The position numbers and the translations under genes were made by a program. The notes under the pieces were generated by a model that was not told where the DNA came from, ran no database searches, and saw nothing but the letters and a program-made list of their open reading frames with translations. 64,000 nucleotides of DNA from Hortaea werneckii (Eukaryota > Ascomycota > Dothideomycetes > Mycosphaerellales > Teratosphaeriaceae), in the NCBI GenBank assembly GCA_037044905.1, contig JBAOKB010000159.1:1023554-1087553 (forward strand). Direction: 5' to 3'. Positions 1 through 11,118 of the stretch are shown here, one piece after another (positions within the stretch are counted from its first letter, which is position 1; every line of letters starts with the position of its first letter).

Positions 1-2445
1 GGTATTGCATTGCGCGTGTGGTCTCGAGCAGATGAGAAGCGTGCCGAGACCATCCGCGACCTGCGCAAGCGTACCGAGCCAGACTACTATGACACCCCAG
101 GCGAGACGTACTGGATTCCTTACTGTCTGAGCTTCCTTTCGCGTTATCCACTTTACAACCTGCTCGGCGACTACCTCCGTGGTATGTGGATTCACTGGAA
201 CAAGGCTACGAACCTGTTCCATGCTGAGGAGGTATCACGAATTTTGAGCTTCCCAGCACCGAGGCTCAATGACCTCGTCAGGATCGATATGAAGGATTAC
301 GCTCTCTGCTACCAGTTCCCTTCGTCACCGACCGGCTTTCAGAACTTTGCGATGTGGCCACTTTTCTGCTGCTTGTCCATCCCGAACATCGTCGGTGTGT
401 TGGAAGCAGCTGTGTCGCCAACCCGCCGAATCATCTTCATCTCGCACTACCCAGCGATGCTCACCGTGGCTGCTGAGACGGTCCGCTATATGGTACGTGT
501 GTACGAATGGAGCGGCTTGTACGTTCCTGTAGTACACGCCCGCCATGCCAGGGAGCTGGTTCAAGAGCCAGGTCCCTACATTCTTGGTGTTACAGCAGAG
601 TGCAGGACGCTGTTCACCGCGCCATCTGACGCTTTGGTTGTGGATCTGGACCGCAACTTCGTGCTTACCTCCAGCCCGCCAACCGCTTGGTCTGCCAAGC
701 AGCGTTCTAAGCTCATCAGCCGGATGACTGACGCACTGAATGGCGATGTAGCTCCATCAGGCGTTCCGCAGCACCTTCGTTCCGCCTATGGCGGCGGCAA
801 GTTGATTCCTGCTGGTCAGATCATCGTCATGCGCGGCGAGGTCGAAAGCGTTCAAGACCCGGGCTGGTGGAACCAAGACGAGGTGATGAAGGTCATGGAT
901 CATGCTTGCGAGAAGTTGGTATGACGAGACTTTTTTTGAACAGGTCAGAGATTGAGCTAACAATGTGCACAGGGTAAAAATTCCGGAGTCAAAGCCGTTT
1001 TTGGCGGGGCTCAGAAAAAGCCGCTCATGACCAAGGTCTCGATGCGCCACCTAAATGAGATAGTCCGCGAACGCAATCAGTATTCACGAGACGCGATGGA
1101 GGCGTGGCAGGACTTCATCAACCTGAAAGGCCGCATGGATACCGAAGTCACCAAGGTCACGAAGCGCAACAACTTCCTGGTCGAAGAGCTTGAGAGCTGG
1201 AAGCAGCAGTTCCTGAAGTTCCAGTCATTTGCCGAGCAACTGACCAAGGAGACCAACGAGTTGAAGATCAAGATTGAAGGTCACAAGCGCGAGAACCGTA
1301 GACTCACTTCTCTCATTGACCAGCAGAAGGATGACACTGCGAGACTTACAGTGCGCCTTTCCGGGACAGAGAAGCAGAGAGACGATGCGCTCGAGGCCCT
1401 TGTTCTCCAGCAAGAGATTGCCGAAGAGCTTGAAAGGGAGCGAAAGAGGAACAAGAAGGACCTGTCTTCTCTCCAGCACACCAACACTACGTTGCTGAGG
1501 CAGCGAGACGAGGCCCAGCGAGTCGTTTTGCATCTGCGTGCTCTCATTGACGGTCAAGCACACCACATGGAGCACATTGTCAAGTCTCTCAATGAGTCTC
1601 CGGAGTCGGCACCATTCGCCGATGCCGAGGAGGAGCAGCCACATGAGGCCTCCAGCGGGGCGGCCGAGGACACGGAGAAGGACGAGTCGGAAGCCGGCAC
1701 TATTCGTGGTGCTGGTGGAATGGCCTCTGGCAACTCTTCAAGGTCAAGCACAAGGCAATCGAGCCGCATGGATGGTGAGCGTGCCTCTAGTGCCATGGAG
1801 TCTCGCATGGCCAGCAACGCTGCTGCGCGCAAGCGATTCTCCGAGCTGAGCATGACTGACGTCGCAGATCGCCACCTTCGCGACAAGACAGACGCCATTT
1901 CCTACATCATCCGCAACATCTCTGAGCAGTGTGCCGCCGCTGTCGAAGGCCTCGACCTCGCTCGTCGTGCGGACAGTGTCAGCACCGAAGGCAACGAAGA
2001 CGACAGGTCAGAGTCCGGGATGAAGAAGAGGGGCAAAAGGCCGATGAAGAGCCTTTCCCCACGTTCCGAAGACGGTGATCACCAGTCCCAAGGCTCTGAA
2101 TCCGAATTTGGCGATGCCCAGAGCGAGAGCACTGGCTACCTGCACCCATCCAAACGCGGGTCGCTCATGCCTCCGACTCCTGACCTCGTCCACGACCGCA
2201 GCTCGACAAGCATGAGCCTCGGCAGCGAGAGCACCGCCGCTACACCGCAGCGGCACAGCCTGCAAAGTCACTACAAGACTCAAGAAGAAGACATCCCGGA
2301 AGTGCCCACCCGCATCATGGAGCACGAAGGTGTGGGCGAGTTCGGCCCAGAGGAGTCTTCCGAGCCAGTGACCAAATTCAGCCCTCGAGGCCTCGAGCAC
2401 CGGAGGAGCCAGCCCTTCGGGCAACACCGCCACTCTGCGCAATAG
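1..2445 (+). CDS. DENN (AEX-3) domain protein, 5'-partial
   Basis: Two exons are visible: one entering from the window edge and ending at 918, and 973-2445, separated by a 54-nt GTATGA...CACAG intron (919-972). The reading frame is open from base 1, so the true start lies outside. The first part resembles the cDENN/dDENN portion of a Rab guanine-nucleotide exchange factor: a beta strand ending IIFISHYPAML, then VYEWSGLYVPVV and GPYILGV, which follow the usual DENN core pattern. After the intron comes a long charged coiled coil (about residues 330-500 of the visible protein), then a Ser/Glu-rich disordered tail. In fungi such proteins are presumed to act on Rab GTPases in membrane traffic; that is family knowledge and nothing here identifies the Rab. 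The upstream uDENN half is missing from the window. Confidence 0.85.
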
Positions 2446-2943
2446 ACGTGCGCCGTTTCACCTTCTGCGTATCATCGGGTGCCTGGCGCAACGCGGTGTT
2501 CAGTTGTTGGAAATATGCTTGGCCTTCTGACTGTCATCTTATGATACACCCACATTTGGTTTCTTTCTGTTGTTCAGCCTCCCTCTCTTCTTTGACGGCC
2601 TGCTAATACCCTCTTGGAGCGCAACTTTGGATTGTCAGTATGGATACTTTTATCTCCTATGTCCTTTCTTTTGATTTGGCCTGGCGCTTTCGAGAGATGA
2701 CAGTAGCGTATGTAAAACAGAGAACGTTGCATTTGAATCTTTACTTGATTACTCGGATTCTCTGCAGCTTGTTTCATTGCCCGGTCGCACCTGCCTTCTC
2801 TCACATCAAACGACAAATTCTGCCTCAGGGTCAGTCGCCTTGCGAATCTTGGCTCGCCACCTTTCTAACTTCGCTTCCACTTCTCCCAGATACCTTTCCG
2901 CTGCCACGACCAAAGACTCGTCTCTCAGCCCTAGCCAGACAGC
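2446..2943. other. Intergenic, promoter of HEI10-like gene
   Basis: No credible gene is present. The last ~150 bases before the ATG at 2944 are pyrimidine-rich with CTTCTC and TTCCAC runs, as is common upstream of fungal starts. Confidence 0.5.
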
Positions 2944-4142
2944 ATGGACTTCTCGTTGAGATGTAACTCACTTAAGTGCCGCACTCCGCTCAGCGACCGC
3001 GCCGTCGTCACGACTTGCAGCCATATCTTCTGTGAGCCCTGCTCCGAGACTCTGGGCCTCGCCAACCCCAACGGCGCCCGTACCTGTCCTGCCTGCGAGA
3101 CCCATCTGGCCAACCCCGACGATGCTGTCGTGACGCAGCTTAACCCGACTGAAGACTACAAGACCAGCGTCCTCAGTGGCTTGAGTCCGAGCATAATCAT
3201 GGAGTGTGCCGGGCGTGGTCTTGCGTTTTATAGCTATCAGACCACTCAGGAAATGTATGACCTTGGGTCTTCACTTTGACTGTCGCTGCTAATCGAATGT
3301 GGTAGTGTCTATCAGGAGTTCCTTGCGAGAAGCTTGACTGATAAGTATTCTTCCCTGAGCACGCATCTGGACAAGGTCATCCATGAGGCCAACTCGGAGA
3401 TCACGGGTCTGCGTGAGAAGATGGCAGGTAATGCTTCCGTCTCCTTGAGAAACTATGCACACGAGCCCATGCTAATGAATCTCAAGGGATGCACATGGAA
3501 CAGAAGGCGCTGGAGGAAAAGAACCATCAACTCGTTGAGGCCTTCCGTGAGAAGTCCAAGACTCAGCAGCAACTACAAAAGCTCTACCAGACTCTAAAGC
3601 AGCAGCAGCTTGCTGCTGGAATGGAGATAGCTGCCGATCACGACGCTGAGCACACGCTCAAGGCAGCTGACGTCGCACAACGAGACCACCGTTTTAGGCA
3701 GAGCCGCGCAGGCAGTCGTGGCAGCGGCGGTGGTCTGGGTCAAAGCAGGACTGTCAACGATTTTGCCGCTCAAATGAACAGCCGCGCTATATGGCGCCGC
3801 CTCGTACGTGAACTGCTCACCGTATTTTTGCTTCAATCATATAGCTGACCGCATAAAGGCAACATGCAGGTCCCATCCACACCATCCGGTACCCGCCAAC
3901 GTCTGCCGCTGTATGGTGCCAACGGCACTGTCATGTCGCAAGGTCAACACGCTGGTCTTCAGCAGAGCGCTACCTATCGCAACACGCTCCATGACCTGGA
4001 CCCGAATGTGTACGGCAACAGTAATGGTGGTGCTGGACACGAATTCAGCGCTGGTATGAAGGTAGGACGGCAGCCAAACGGTCCCGTCAATCGTTCGGGG
4101 ATTTCTAGTGCGGCTGGGTTCGGTCGGCCCATTGTACGTTGA
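2944..4142 (+). CDS. hei10: HEI10/CCNB1IP1-like RING E3 ligase
   Basis: Four exons: 2944-3254, 3306-3427, 3487-3807 and 3859-4142 (345 aa). All introns are 51-59 nt GT-AG; the first two carry a GCTAAT branch site and all phases are consistent. The N-terminus is a C3HC4 RING (C7, C12, C25, H27, C30, C33, C48, C51). It is followed by a segment with LNPTEDYKTSVLSGLSP and LAFYSYQ, which matches the conserved region just after the RING of CCNB1IP1/HEI10. A coiled coil covers roughly residues 110-190, and the tail is Gly/Ser/Arg-rich. HEI10 proteins are SUMO/ubiquitin-type ligases that mark crossover sites on the synaptonemal complex in meiosis, known from Sordaria, plants and mammals. Orthology is inferred from the RING spacing plus the post-RING block. 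Expression would be expected in sexual development, but no regulatory site is visible. Confidence 0.85.
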
Positions 4143-4439
4143 AGATGGAGCCGGCAATATGTGCTTAAAAGGGGTCTTGCCGTTTTGGGAGGGATGTGGA
4201 ATTGTTGCCGTGCTTTTGCTGATGAAATTGTAGCTTCGTTTCAGAAGCTATGGGGCCTAAGAGGCTACAGAGCCGTGTTTACCTGGCATCTGTACTTGTT
4301 CATTGTTGTGAATTCAGTGGAGGATGGAGCTCATCAAGTGTTGTCTGAATTGATCGTCATCTCTACAGCATCAGATAGGCCCAGTGATACCTTTCCTCAG
4401 TCGTGGAAAGACACTTTCCACGCCCTTCCTGCCAGTGAA

Positions 4440-5974
4440 TCAACCACTAGTGGTAGCATTATATCCGATTGTAGCCACCCCCGTACCGGCTTCAACAGCA
4501 GGATCAACAAGAACATCCAACACCCGTCCGGACACCGCAGCCGACAGATCTTCCAACTTGTCCCCCCACGAATTGTACACCCGCCCAATCACCTGTCCCT
4601 CCTCCACATCCTCCAGAACCCCAACATCCACCTCCGCCCATCCACTATAAGAAACCGCCGTCCCCGAGAAATTCGTCACGATGTACGTCTCCGACAGATC
4701 CGGCACTACTTGCCCAGCGGATCCCCCAAACATCTGCAGATCCTCCATAAGCCGGAACGCATAATCCACCGTGCGATTGATGAGCGTGGAATTCCAGATA
4801 TTCCCCGGCCCGATCTCGACCGTGATAGCGGGTACCCCGGCCTCGACCCACGTCGTCTCGATTGAGCCGGGCTCGCCGGGATCGATCTTGATCATGTCCG
4901 GTTCGAGCAGCTCGGCGAGTCGCTGCACGCCGTCCAGTCGGTAGTCGGCGTAGCACCATAGGGGGCCGAGGGAGCCGGTTGAGAGAGTGTCTTGGGATGG
5001 GATGTTAGCGAGGGGTTTGGGGGTTCGGGGTGAAAGTCTGTTCTGGTGAAAGAGGAAGGGGTGAAGGTGAAGGATTGGAAAGGCCAGGTGATTGGGCAAA
5101 AGGCCCTTTCCCCCTTCTTTTTTTTTTCTTTCTTTTCTTTCTTTGGCTTGGTCGAGAGAAGTGAGATGAAGGGTGCAATTTCTTTCCTTTCCTTTTTTTT
5201 TTGTTTTTCTTCTCCCCGGAAATAAGAGAATAATACTGGCTGGGGGAAAAAAAAAGCAACCGAAAGTGGAAAGAAGACGGAAAGGAAAACGCGAGGGAGC
5301 GAAGAAGAGAAAGGAAGCGGGGGAAATAATCAGTGGAAAAAAGACAGGGACCTACGAAAATCAACCGCCACATCCACATTCGACGTGTTCCCCCAAACAT
5401 CGTTCCAAATCGCCGCCGCATACGCATCCGGCAACCCGCCCCCCTCCTCAATCGTCATCCCGGGGAAAACCCGGTTCAGGTTCGTGAAGAAGCCATTCGA
5501 CGAGCTCGTGAAGAAGTTCCGCTGGTTCAGCAGATTCCCCTGGGGATTCTGCGTCGGGAGACCGATGATAGTCCCGTTGAACCCCCCGGCACTTACTTCG
5601 TCGTGCTGTCTGCCACTGCTGCCGGGGAATTGCCCCGTCTCGTTCAGCCGCGCGAAGATTTTCTGCACGACTGCGACGGGGTTCAGTTCGTCGCCGTGGA
5701 TCGAGGCGGACAGGGACAGGCGTTTGCCGCTGTGCGCGGATTCCTCGCTTCCCCGCGCCACGAAGATGGGCAGGAAGTAGGGGAGTCCGCCTTGTCCTTC
5801 TGCCGGGGAGAGCCAGAACCGGGAGATGGTGTTGCTTGGGACGTCGGTGATGTCGAGGGAGGAGATGATGGGGTAGCCTTGGAGCGTGTCGCCTGTGTAG
5901 ATTGTTTGGCCGGTGGTGGTGCCTAGGAGGAGAGTGGTGAGGGAGAGGAGAGCGGTTTTGAGGGAGGGGACCAT
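4440..5974 (-). CDS. Secreted succinylglutamate desuccinylase/aspartoacylase-family hydrolase
   Basis: Two exons, 5356-5974 and 4440-4990, give 389 aa. The start MVPSLK... begins a clear signal peptide (hydrophobic to about residue 22). The M14-like AstE/AspA fold is supported by SIHGDELN (zinc ligands H93 and E96), by NLNRVFPG (substrate-carboxylate Asn/Arg motif), and by DFHT, whose third zinc-ligand His (207) is created exactly by the splice junction. The C-terminal half has IKIDPGEPGSIETTW and a beta-rich tail with VISGRV-type turns. The family removes acyl groups from amino acids or peptides; the secreted fungal members have no established substrate. The intron (4991-5355, 365 nt) is far longer than its neighbours and strongly strand-biased. 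The DFH restoration makes this model firm. Confidence 0.85.
4991..5355 (-). other. Unusually long, strand-asymmetric intron
   Basis: This intron starts GTAGGT and ends CCCAAG on the minus strand. Its plus strand has long T-rich then A/G-rich blocks (for example 5110-5160 and 5240-5340). Its length is about seven times that of the other introns here. Confidence 0.75.
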
Positions 5975-6645
5975 GGTTGGGGGTTTGACAATGGAGTGCT
6001 GGGTTGGACTGGCGGTTGGGCCATCGTGGTCAAGGGCGGAGGCTATCTGTATTTATGTTGATTTTGCGACTTACGACACTTGCGCAGGCCAAGCTGATAA
6101 CTTTCCTGAGCTTCTCCAGACTGGGAAGCTGGCAAGACGTGGCCAAGACCCTACTTCCTCCGAGGTGGATAATGGTACTTTCACTCCGATGTATATCGAT
6201 ATTTACATACCAATAGAGGATATGGTAGTGTAATTCGAAGCTGTCACTCATCAGTAGTTGCACTGGCACGTTTACGGAGGATTCAGGTCCGAAGTCGACC
6301 TCTTTCTATCAAATAGAGCCAAGAACCGCCAAGCCCATCCGTCCCTGGCGTAGAACATTTCCAGGATGGGTCATCTACTGAGACATCACCGTGAGGATTG
6401 AGGAAAGTCTCACTTGTTGCATCGGGTTCGTTTTAGCACGAAGACTTGTTCAAATCCTCGATGCACACTGCCCACATAACTCGTAAAATTCATATCCACT
6501 CAAGACCCTCATAAACCTCCTCCTTCTTCCTCACCCGCTCACCCAACCACAGGCGCGGGAAAATGCCCCAAGATCCCTCGCCAAACCCCATAAACTACCC
6601 TCCCCAAGAAACCAAACACCTTTCCGCGTACCTCGCATTATCCAC
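5975..6645. other. Intergenic, no gene seen
   Basis: This holds the promoter of the AstE/AspA-family gene and the 3' end of het-c (both are on the minus strand). No supported ORF, RNA or repeat is visible. Confidence 0.5.
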
Positions 6646-9042
6646 CTAATACCTTCCATACCCACCACCGCCGTGGTGTCCATACCCCTGACTCGGATCC
6701 CCATAACCCCCATACCCACCACTCTGACCATACGCCCCCTGATAACCCTGCTGATAACCACCCTGAGGAGGCGGAGGCGGAGCCTGGGAATACGGGGCCT
6801 CGTACCCCTGCTGATACGCCGTGGGGAACGCGCTCCCGCCTTCGGGCGCGAACCCCGCCGGCGCAGGGGGCGGCGCATGGCTATATGAAGCCTGGGCGTA
6901 GTCGTGGGGGGCAGCAGAACCGCCACCGCCACCGACGTACCCGCCAGTGTAACCTTGTCCGCTGGCCTCGGCATCGAGACTCCGCTGCTGCGCGAACATC
7001 GCCATCGGACCCCCCGCCGTATGGCTATGCGACGCGGTGCCGAGGTGTTGCATTTCGTTCTGCAGGGGCTGCAGCGAGTGCTGGAAGTCCTGGACTTTGT
7101 GGTTATGGCCGGCCTTGACGCTTTCGGAGCTGAGGAGGTGGTTGAGTTTGGCGCCGCGGTCGGGTTGGGATTGGACCCATTGCTCCACGACGCGGAACAT
7201 GTTGCGGTGCAGCTCGCAGGATTGGTCGCGGATGGCGGGATGGTGGAAGGTGCGGCCGATGTCGTCGAGGATCTCGTGTTCGGGGACCTCCGGGTGGTCC
7301 CAGCCGTAGATCACGCGGGGCGCGCAGTATTGGAGGATGGCGGCTGCGATTTGACCGGCGGGTGCGTTGAGCACGTTGCTGAAGTGGTCTTTGCTGAGTA
7401 GGGAGTGGGTGGGATCGCTGCTGGTCGGGTCGTCCCATACGATGTACTGTTGCTTCTGGCTGGCGCTGACGACCGTTCCGCTTCCTTGCTTGAGCGCGTT
7501 TGAAGCAGCGGCGATGAGCGGCTTGATGTATGGTGCTAAAAGACCCATGACGAAGAGTGTAACCTTCTCTGAGATTGTCTCGATCATCTTCTCCAGACCG
7601 GGAATCTTCTCAACGAATCCAGCGATACTCCGAACAACACGGTCGCGGAAAGCAAGAAGGGGGTAGATCTTAGCGATAACTTGCTGAGGGTCGACGTTAA
7701 CATTGACACCGGGAATACCTGGACCTGGTGGGCCGCCCTGCGAGCCTGGCGGGGCCTGGAAAGTACCCTGACCTTGCTGACCAAAGGTCGAAGCATTCGA
7801 CGCACGAGCACCACCGTACTGGTCTCCATACGGCATGTAGCCACCAGCGCCAGCATCGCGGCTTGCACCGTAGCTTTGATTCTGAGCCGCCTGGGCTTCC
7901 GACTGGGCTTGCAAATCCAAAGCCTCCTGCACAAGACCACCAGTGCCGGGGACTTGACCAAGCAGGTCGATGAAAGAAGAGGAGTCGTTACCTCCACCTC
8001 GCTTGCCATGATTCGAATCCTGCGCCTGACTCAGAGCTGCGTCCAACTGAGCAACCTCAGTCTCGTTGACTTCGCTCTGCGTAACGTGATCGGTCGCTTC
8101 GCCAAGAACTGAATGGAGGAAATCCACACCACCAAACGTCCCCGTCACGAGCGGGAAGACCTGTTTCCCGTGCAGGTTGATCATAGTCTGGGTCCCCACA
8201 TGCGGAAATACATTGTTGAAACCAAGCTCGCGCAATGCAAGCTCCGTGTAGTTAGTATGCGCGCCGAAGTCCTCTAGACAGTGCAATCCTTGGCCCAGAC
8301 AGCGTAATGCCTCGCACAGGTCTTCATCGCGGCCTTTCTGAGGCCCATGAGTGTACATACGGCCGAAGTGGATGCTGCGCGCGAAGCTGTACTTGATGTA
8401 ACCGAGGGAGGTAGCCCAGCCGCCGCGTTCGTTGGCAATGTAGTTCTTCATGCCCGTGGTAGGGTCGACTTCCAGCTCGGCAGGCATCACGGGTCCTCGT
8501 AGTCTCGGGTCGTACTGCCGGGCGTCTTCGTTGTCGGCATAGTCCTTCGGGTTGTCGATATGTTCCTCCGGCCTGTAGCATCCCAGTCTCTCCGCCGTGA
8601 CTTCGAATTCCAGCGTCGCGTAGCCAAAGGACATGAACGCCAGCACCCACAGCAGCACGCGGATCGTATCGGCTTGGACGCCTTTCAATGTCCCCACGTC
8701 GACCGCTTGACCTAGACACAGAAAACGTAGATCAGCACCGCACCTTTTCTTGTCAAACAAGCAAACAGAAGACTCTAGAGTGAGAGGGTCTCTTGGAGAC
8801 TACTTACTATAATCCCTCAACCAGTTCCCAAAATACGCCCGCTTGACCATCATACTCGTCCATTTCTGGCCGCGGATAAAGGCTACGGTCTTGAGGAGGT
8901 CTTCCAGATCGCCATGCCGCCAGTTATGCCCCTCGATCTTCGAGAGACTGCTGATGTTGCCTGCGCCGAAGGCTGCTGTCGGCGAGGCGAGGAAGGCGAG
9001 TGCGACTAGCACTAGGAGCAGGAAAGTGAAGGTGCGTGCCAT
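6646..9042 (-). CDS. het-c: Heterokaryon incompatibility protein HET-C homologue
   Basis: Exons are 8808-9042 and 6646-8711, joined across an intron of 96 nt (GTAAGT...CTAG), giving 766 aa. I start at MARTFTF (9042), because it begins a good signal peptide ending near AAFGAG; an in-frame ATG seven codons upstream is possible. Diagnostic HET-C sequence follows: HNWRHGDLE, NWLRDYSQAVDVG (made by the splice), LEFEVT, YIANERGGWATS, and a His-rich block LHCLEDFGAHTNY. The C-terminus from about residue 600 is Gly/Tyr/Gln/Pro-rich, as in Neurospora HET-C, where glycine-rich repeats are typical. In Neurospora, alternative het-c alleles trigger heterokaryon incompatibility together with pin-c. The protein is predicted to enter the secretory route or sit at the plasma membrane. 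No pin-c or HET-domain partner gene lies in this window. Confidence 0.93.
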
Positions 9043-9740
9043 GATGGTCTTGTTTGGGCCCAAGGTAGTAGTACCCTTATGGCCTGTTTGTGCTAAATGG
9101 ATGGAAGGAGGATTGGTGGTTTATTCGATCATCCAGTCACAATTAGGATGCCCTTCCTTCTGGTGAAGTGAGTTGATGAGTGTGTTGAAAAATGGAAGTG
9201 TCTTCTTTAAGTCCTGCTCTCTCTGAAACATTTGTTCCTGACCCTTCCAGGCCGTTGCATGAAGTGGATAGCTGAGGTTCGTGCGGCCGGCCCTCCGGTG
9301 TGGGAACCGGCTGACGAACCCGCGCCACGACGCCAGCCACGCTGGTGACGCGGTGGCATTGGAAACTTTTGGCCCGTATAGGCAGGCACGGATATTAGGG
9401 TCTTGGTGGCAGTGTAAGCGTTTCACCTCTGTAGGTCGATGATTGTGGTTACTGTACGATGAGTCTTTGGGTGCCTGTGCCCCGGAAAAGGACTTGTCAC
9501 TGTACGGGGCTACAACGATCCAAAGACTGGATCACGTGGGTGAAAGGATACTGGGCAGGAATCCTCCTTGTCATGGCTCTTGATAGATCTATTCCCGGCC
9601 ACTGTATACTCTGCCTTCCCATCAAATAGTAGAACGCCAAACGCTATACGCTCACGAAAAAAGAATATATAAAAAAAAAAGAAACGTAAAGGGAACCCCA
9701 TCCAAACCTCCCACACGCATCCCCATCCCCTCCTTCCTGC
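9043..9740. other. Intergenic, het-c promoter and vps24 3' side
   Basis: No supported gene. The 9655-9690 stretch is A-rich (poly-A-like run near 9670), close to the vps24 stop and possibly within its 3' UTR. Confidence 0.5.
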
Positions 9741-10509
9741 TCAACTCTTCAGAGCCTCCAACCGCCCCCTCATCTGCGCCAGCACCTCCTCGGAATCCAT
9801 CTCCTCCTCCTCGGGCTCCGTCTGGCCCGGCACCGGCGCGGGCGCAGCAGGCTCCTGCGGGACCTGCGCGGCCGGCGTCTGCACGCGATCCTTGAGCACC
9901 TCGCCCAACACCTTATCCACCTCGCCCTCGGCCTCCTCATCCCCATCCTCCAACAACTCATCATTCTCCAACGTATCCCCGACCATCTCCTCGATAATGC
10001 CCGCCTTCATCAGCTCCTGCGACAGCTCCTGCATCGTGCCCGTCAATTCCGGTAATCGTACTAGCGTATTCACATCCTTCATGATCCCCGTGCTGTTCTT
10101 GATACTCCCCTCGATCTTGCGCATCGCGAAGGCCTCGTTGACCTGCATGCCGACGCTGGCCAGCGTCGCCTTGCTCGTCGCGATCCGGGATTCCTGCTTG
10201 CGCACGCGCAGGAGCTCCTTGGCGAAGATGCGGGTTTCGGCTTTGGCCTGCGCGGCTTGCGAGGGGTTGCGCTGCGCCCGCTTCGAGGCTTGCAGGATTA
10301 GGTTGCGGGTTTTGGATTGTAGGGCTTTGAGGTTGGCGAGGTCGCGGTCGAGCTTGCGCGTGTTGGAGCGGATGAGGGCGTTGCATTTCCGTTTCTGTAT
10401 TGTTTTCTGGTTAGAGGATTGTGGTGGCTATCGGGCAGCCATTGGGTTGGTGAGGACTGACTTGTTCCTCTGGAGTTGGGCCGAAGAAGAATTTCCTTGC
10501 TGTGTCCAT
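9741..10509 (-). CDS. vps24: ESCRT-III subunit Vps24/CHMP3
   Basis: A 48-nt first exon (10462-10509, MDTARKFFFGPTPEEQ) is joined to 9741-10394; the 67-nt intron has a less common GTCAGT donor and an ATACAG acceptor. The product is 233 aa. The basic N-terminal helix region (KRKCNALIRSNTRKLDRD) and the core with LVRLPELTGTMQELSQELMK and AGIIEEMVGDTLE match CHMP3 more closely than CHMP2. The acidic C-terminus ends in a MIM-like helix (EEVLAQMRGRLEALKS) that would bind the Vps4 MIT domain. ESCRT-III filaments cut membrane necks in multivesicular body formation and cytokinesis. The start is fixed by the FFFGPTPEEQ signature in the small exon. Confidence 0.93.
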
Positions 10510-11118
10510 GGTGGAAGTGGGTATGCTATAGTAGGATCATGGACTTGTAATGTTGGGTTTTCGCGGGAGTGGGTGAGTTGGTTTGCTGAATCTGCATGAA
10601 CTGTTTACTGGGGGCGTGTTGGCGGGATGATCAAGTCGCACGCATGTGATGGACAGACAGCGCGGGGAGCTCGGGCCTCGCATGACGTTCTTGTCAATGT
10701 GGGGGAAGGGCATCGGTGGAAAATGCGTTCATCCTGCCGCCTTCAAATGGGCCACGAATTATTTTCTCGTTTGATGGTGAGCTCAATAGCATTTGATCGG
10801 TCTCGTTCAATTTGCTACTCAAACAGTTGTCCTGTTCATTGGCGATAGAATCAATCGCAAGTGAAATCGGTAAATCCTCAGTGTCCTCCAGCTTCTCCGA
10901 CTATATCAAGCGCACAGATCGTGCCTTACAGCCCACCCACGACTTTCGAACGGCTTCGCCCAAGTTCCAGGCCCCAAACGAGTCTAAACACCTCGACCTT
11001 CTGGAACAATTCCGACTCCACCTCATCACATATTATACTCTCTAAACTGGTGACCTACTACTGGAAACCAATAATACCCCCGATTCCCCAAAAAAACAAA
11101 GAAAACAGAGTCCAAAAG
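10510..11118. other. Divergent promoter region, vps24 / p23
   Basis: A 609-nt interval between head-to-head genes. It contains ATTGG (inverted CCAAT) elements near 10432 and 10840 and a heat-shock-element-like site (listed separately). No gene is seen. Confidence 0.5.
10998..11012. promoter_or_regulatory. Heat-shock-element-like site upstream of p23
   Basis: TTCTGGAA (TTCnnGAA, a perfect inverted pair) is followed after three bases by a further TTC, about 110 nt before the p23 ATG. Hsp90 co-chaperone genes are commonly Hsf1 targets. The third unit is one base out of register, so this is only a candidate. Confidence 0.35.

Noticed and set aside
4161..4865. 234-codon plus-strand ORF
   Set aside because: Antisense to the C-terminal exon of the AstE/AspA-family gene, whose motifs and splice are firm; the antisense product is Arg/His/Pro-rich without a domain.
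6425..6470. tRNA B-box-like GTTCAAATCC
   Set aside because: No matching acceptor stem or A-box at the right distance.
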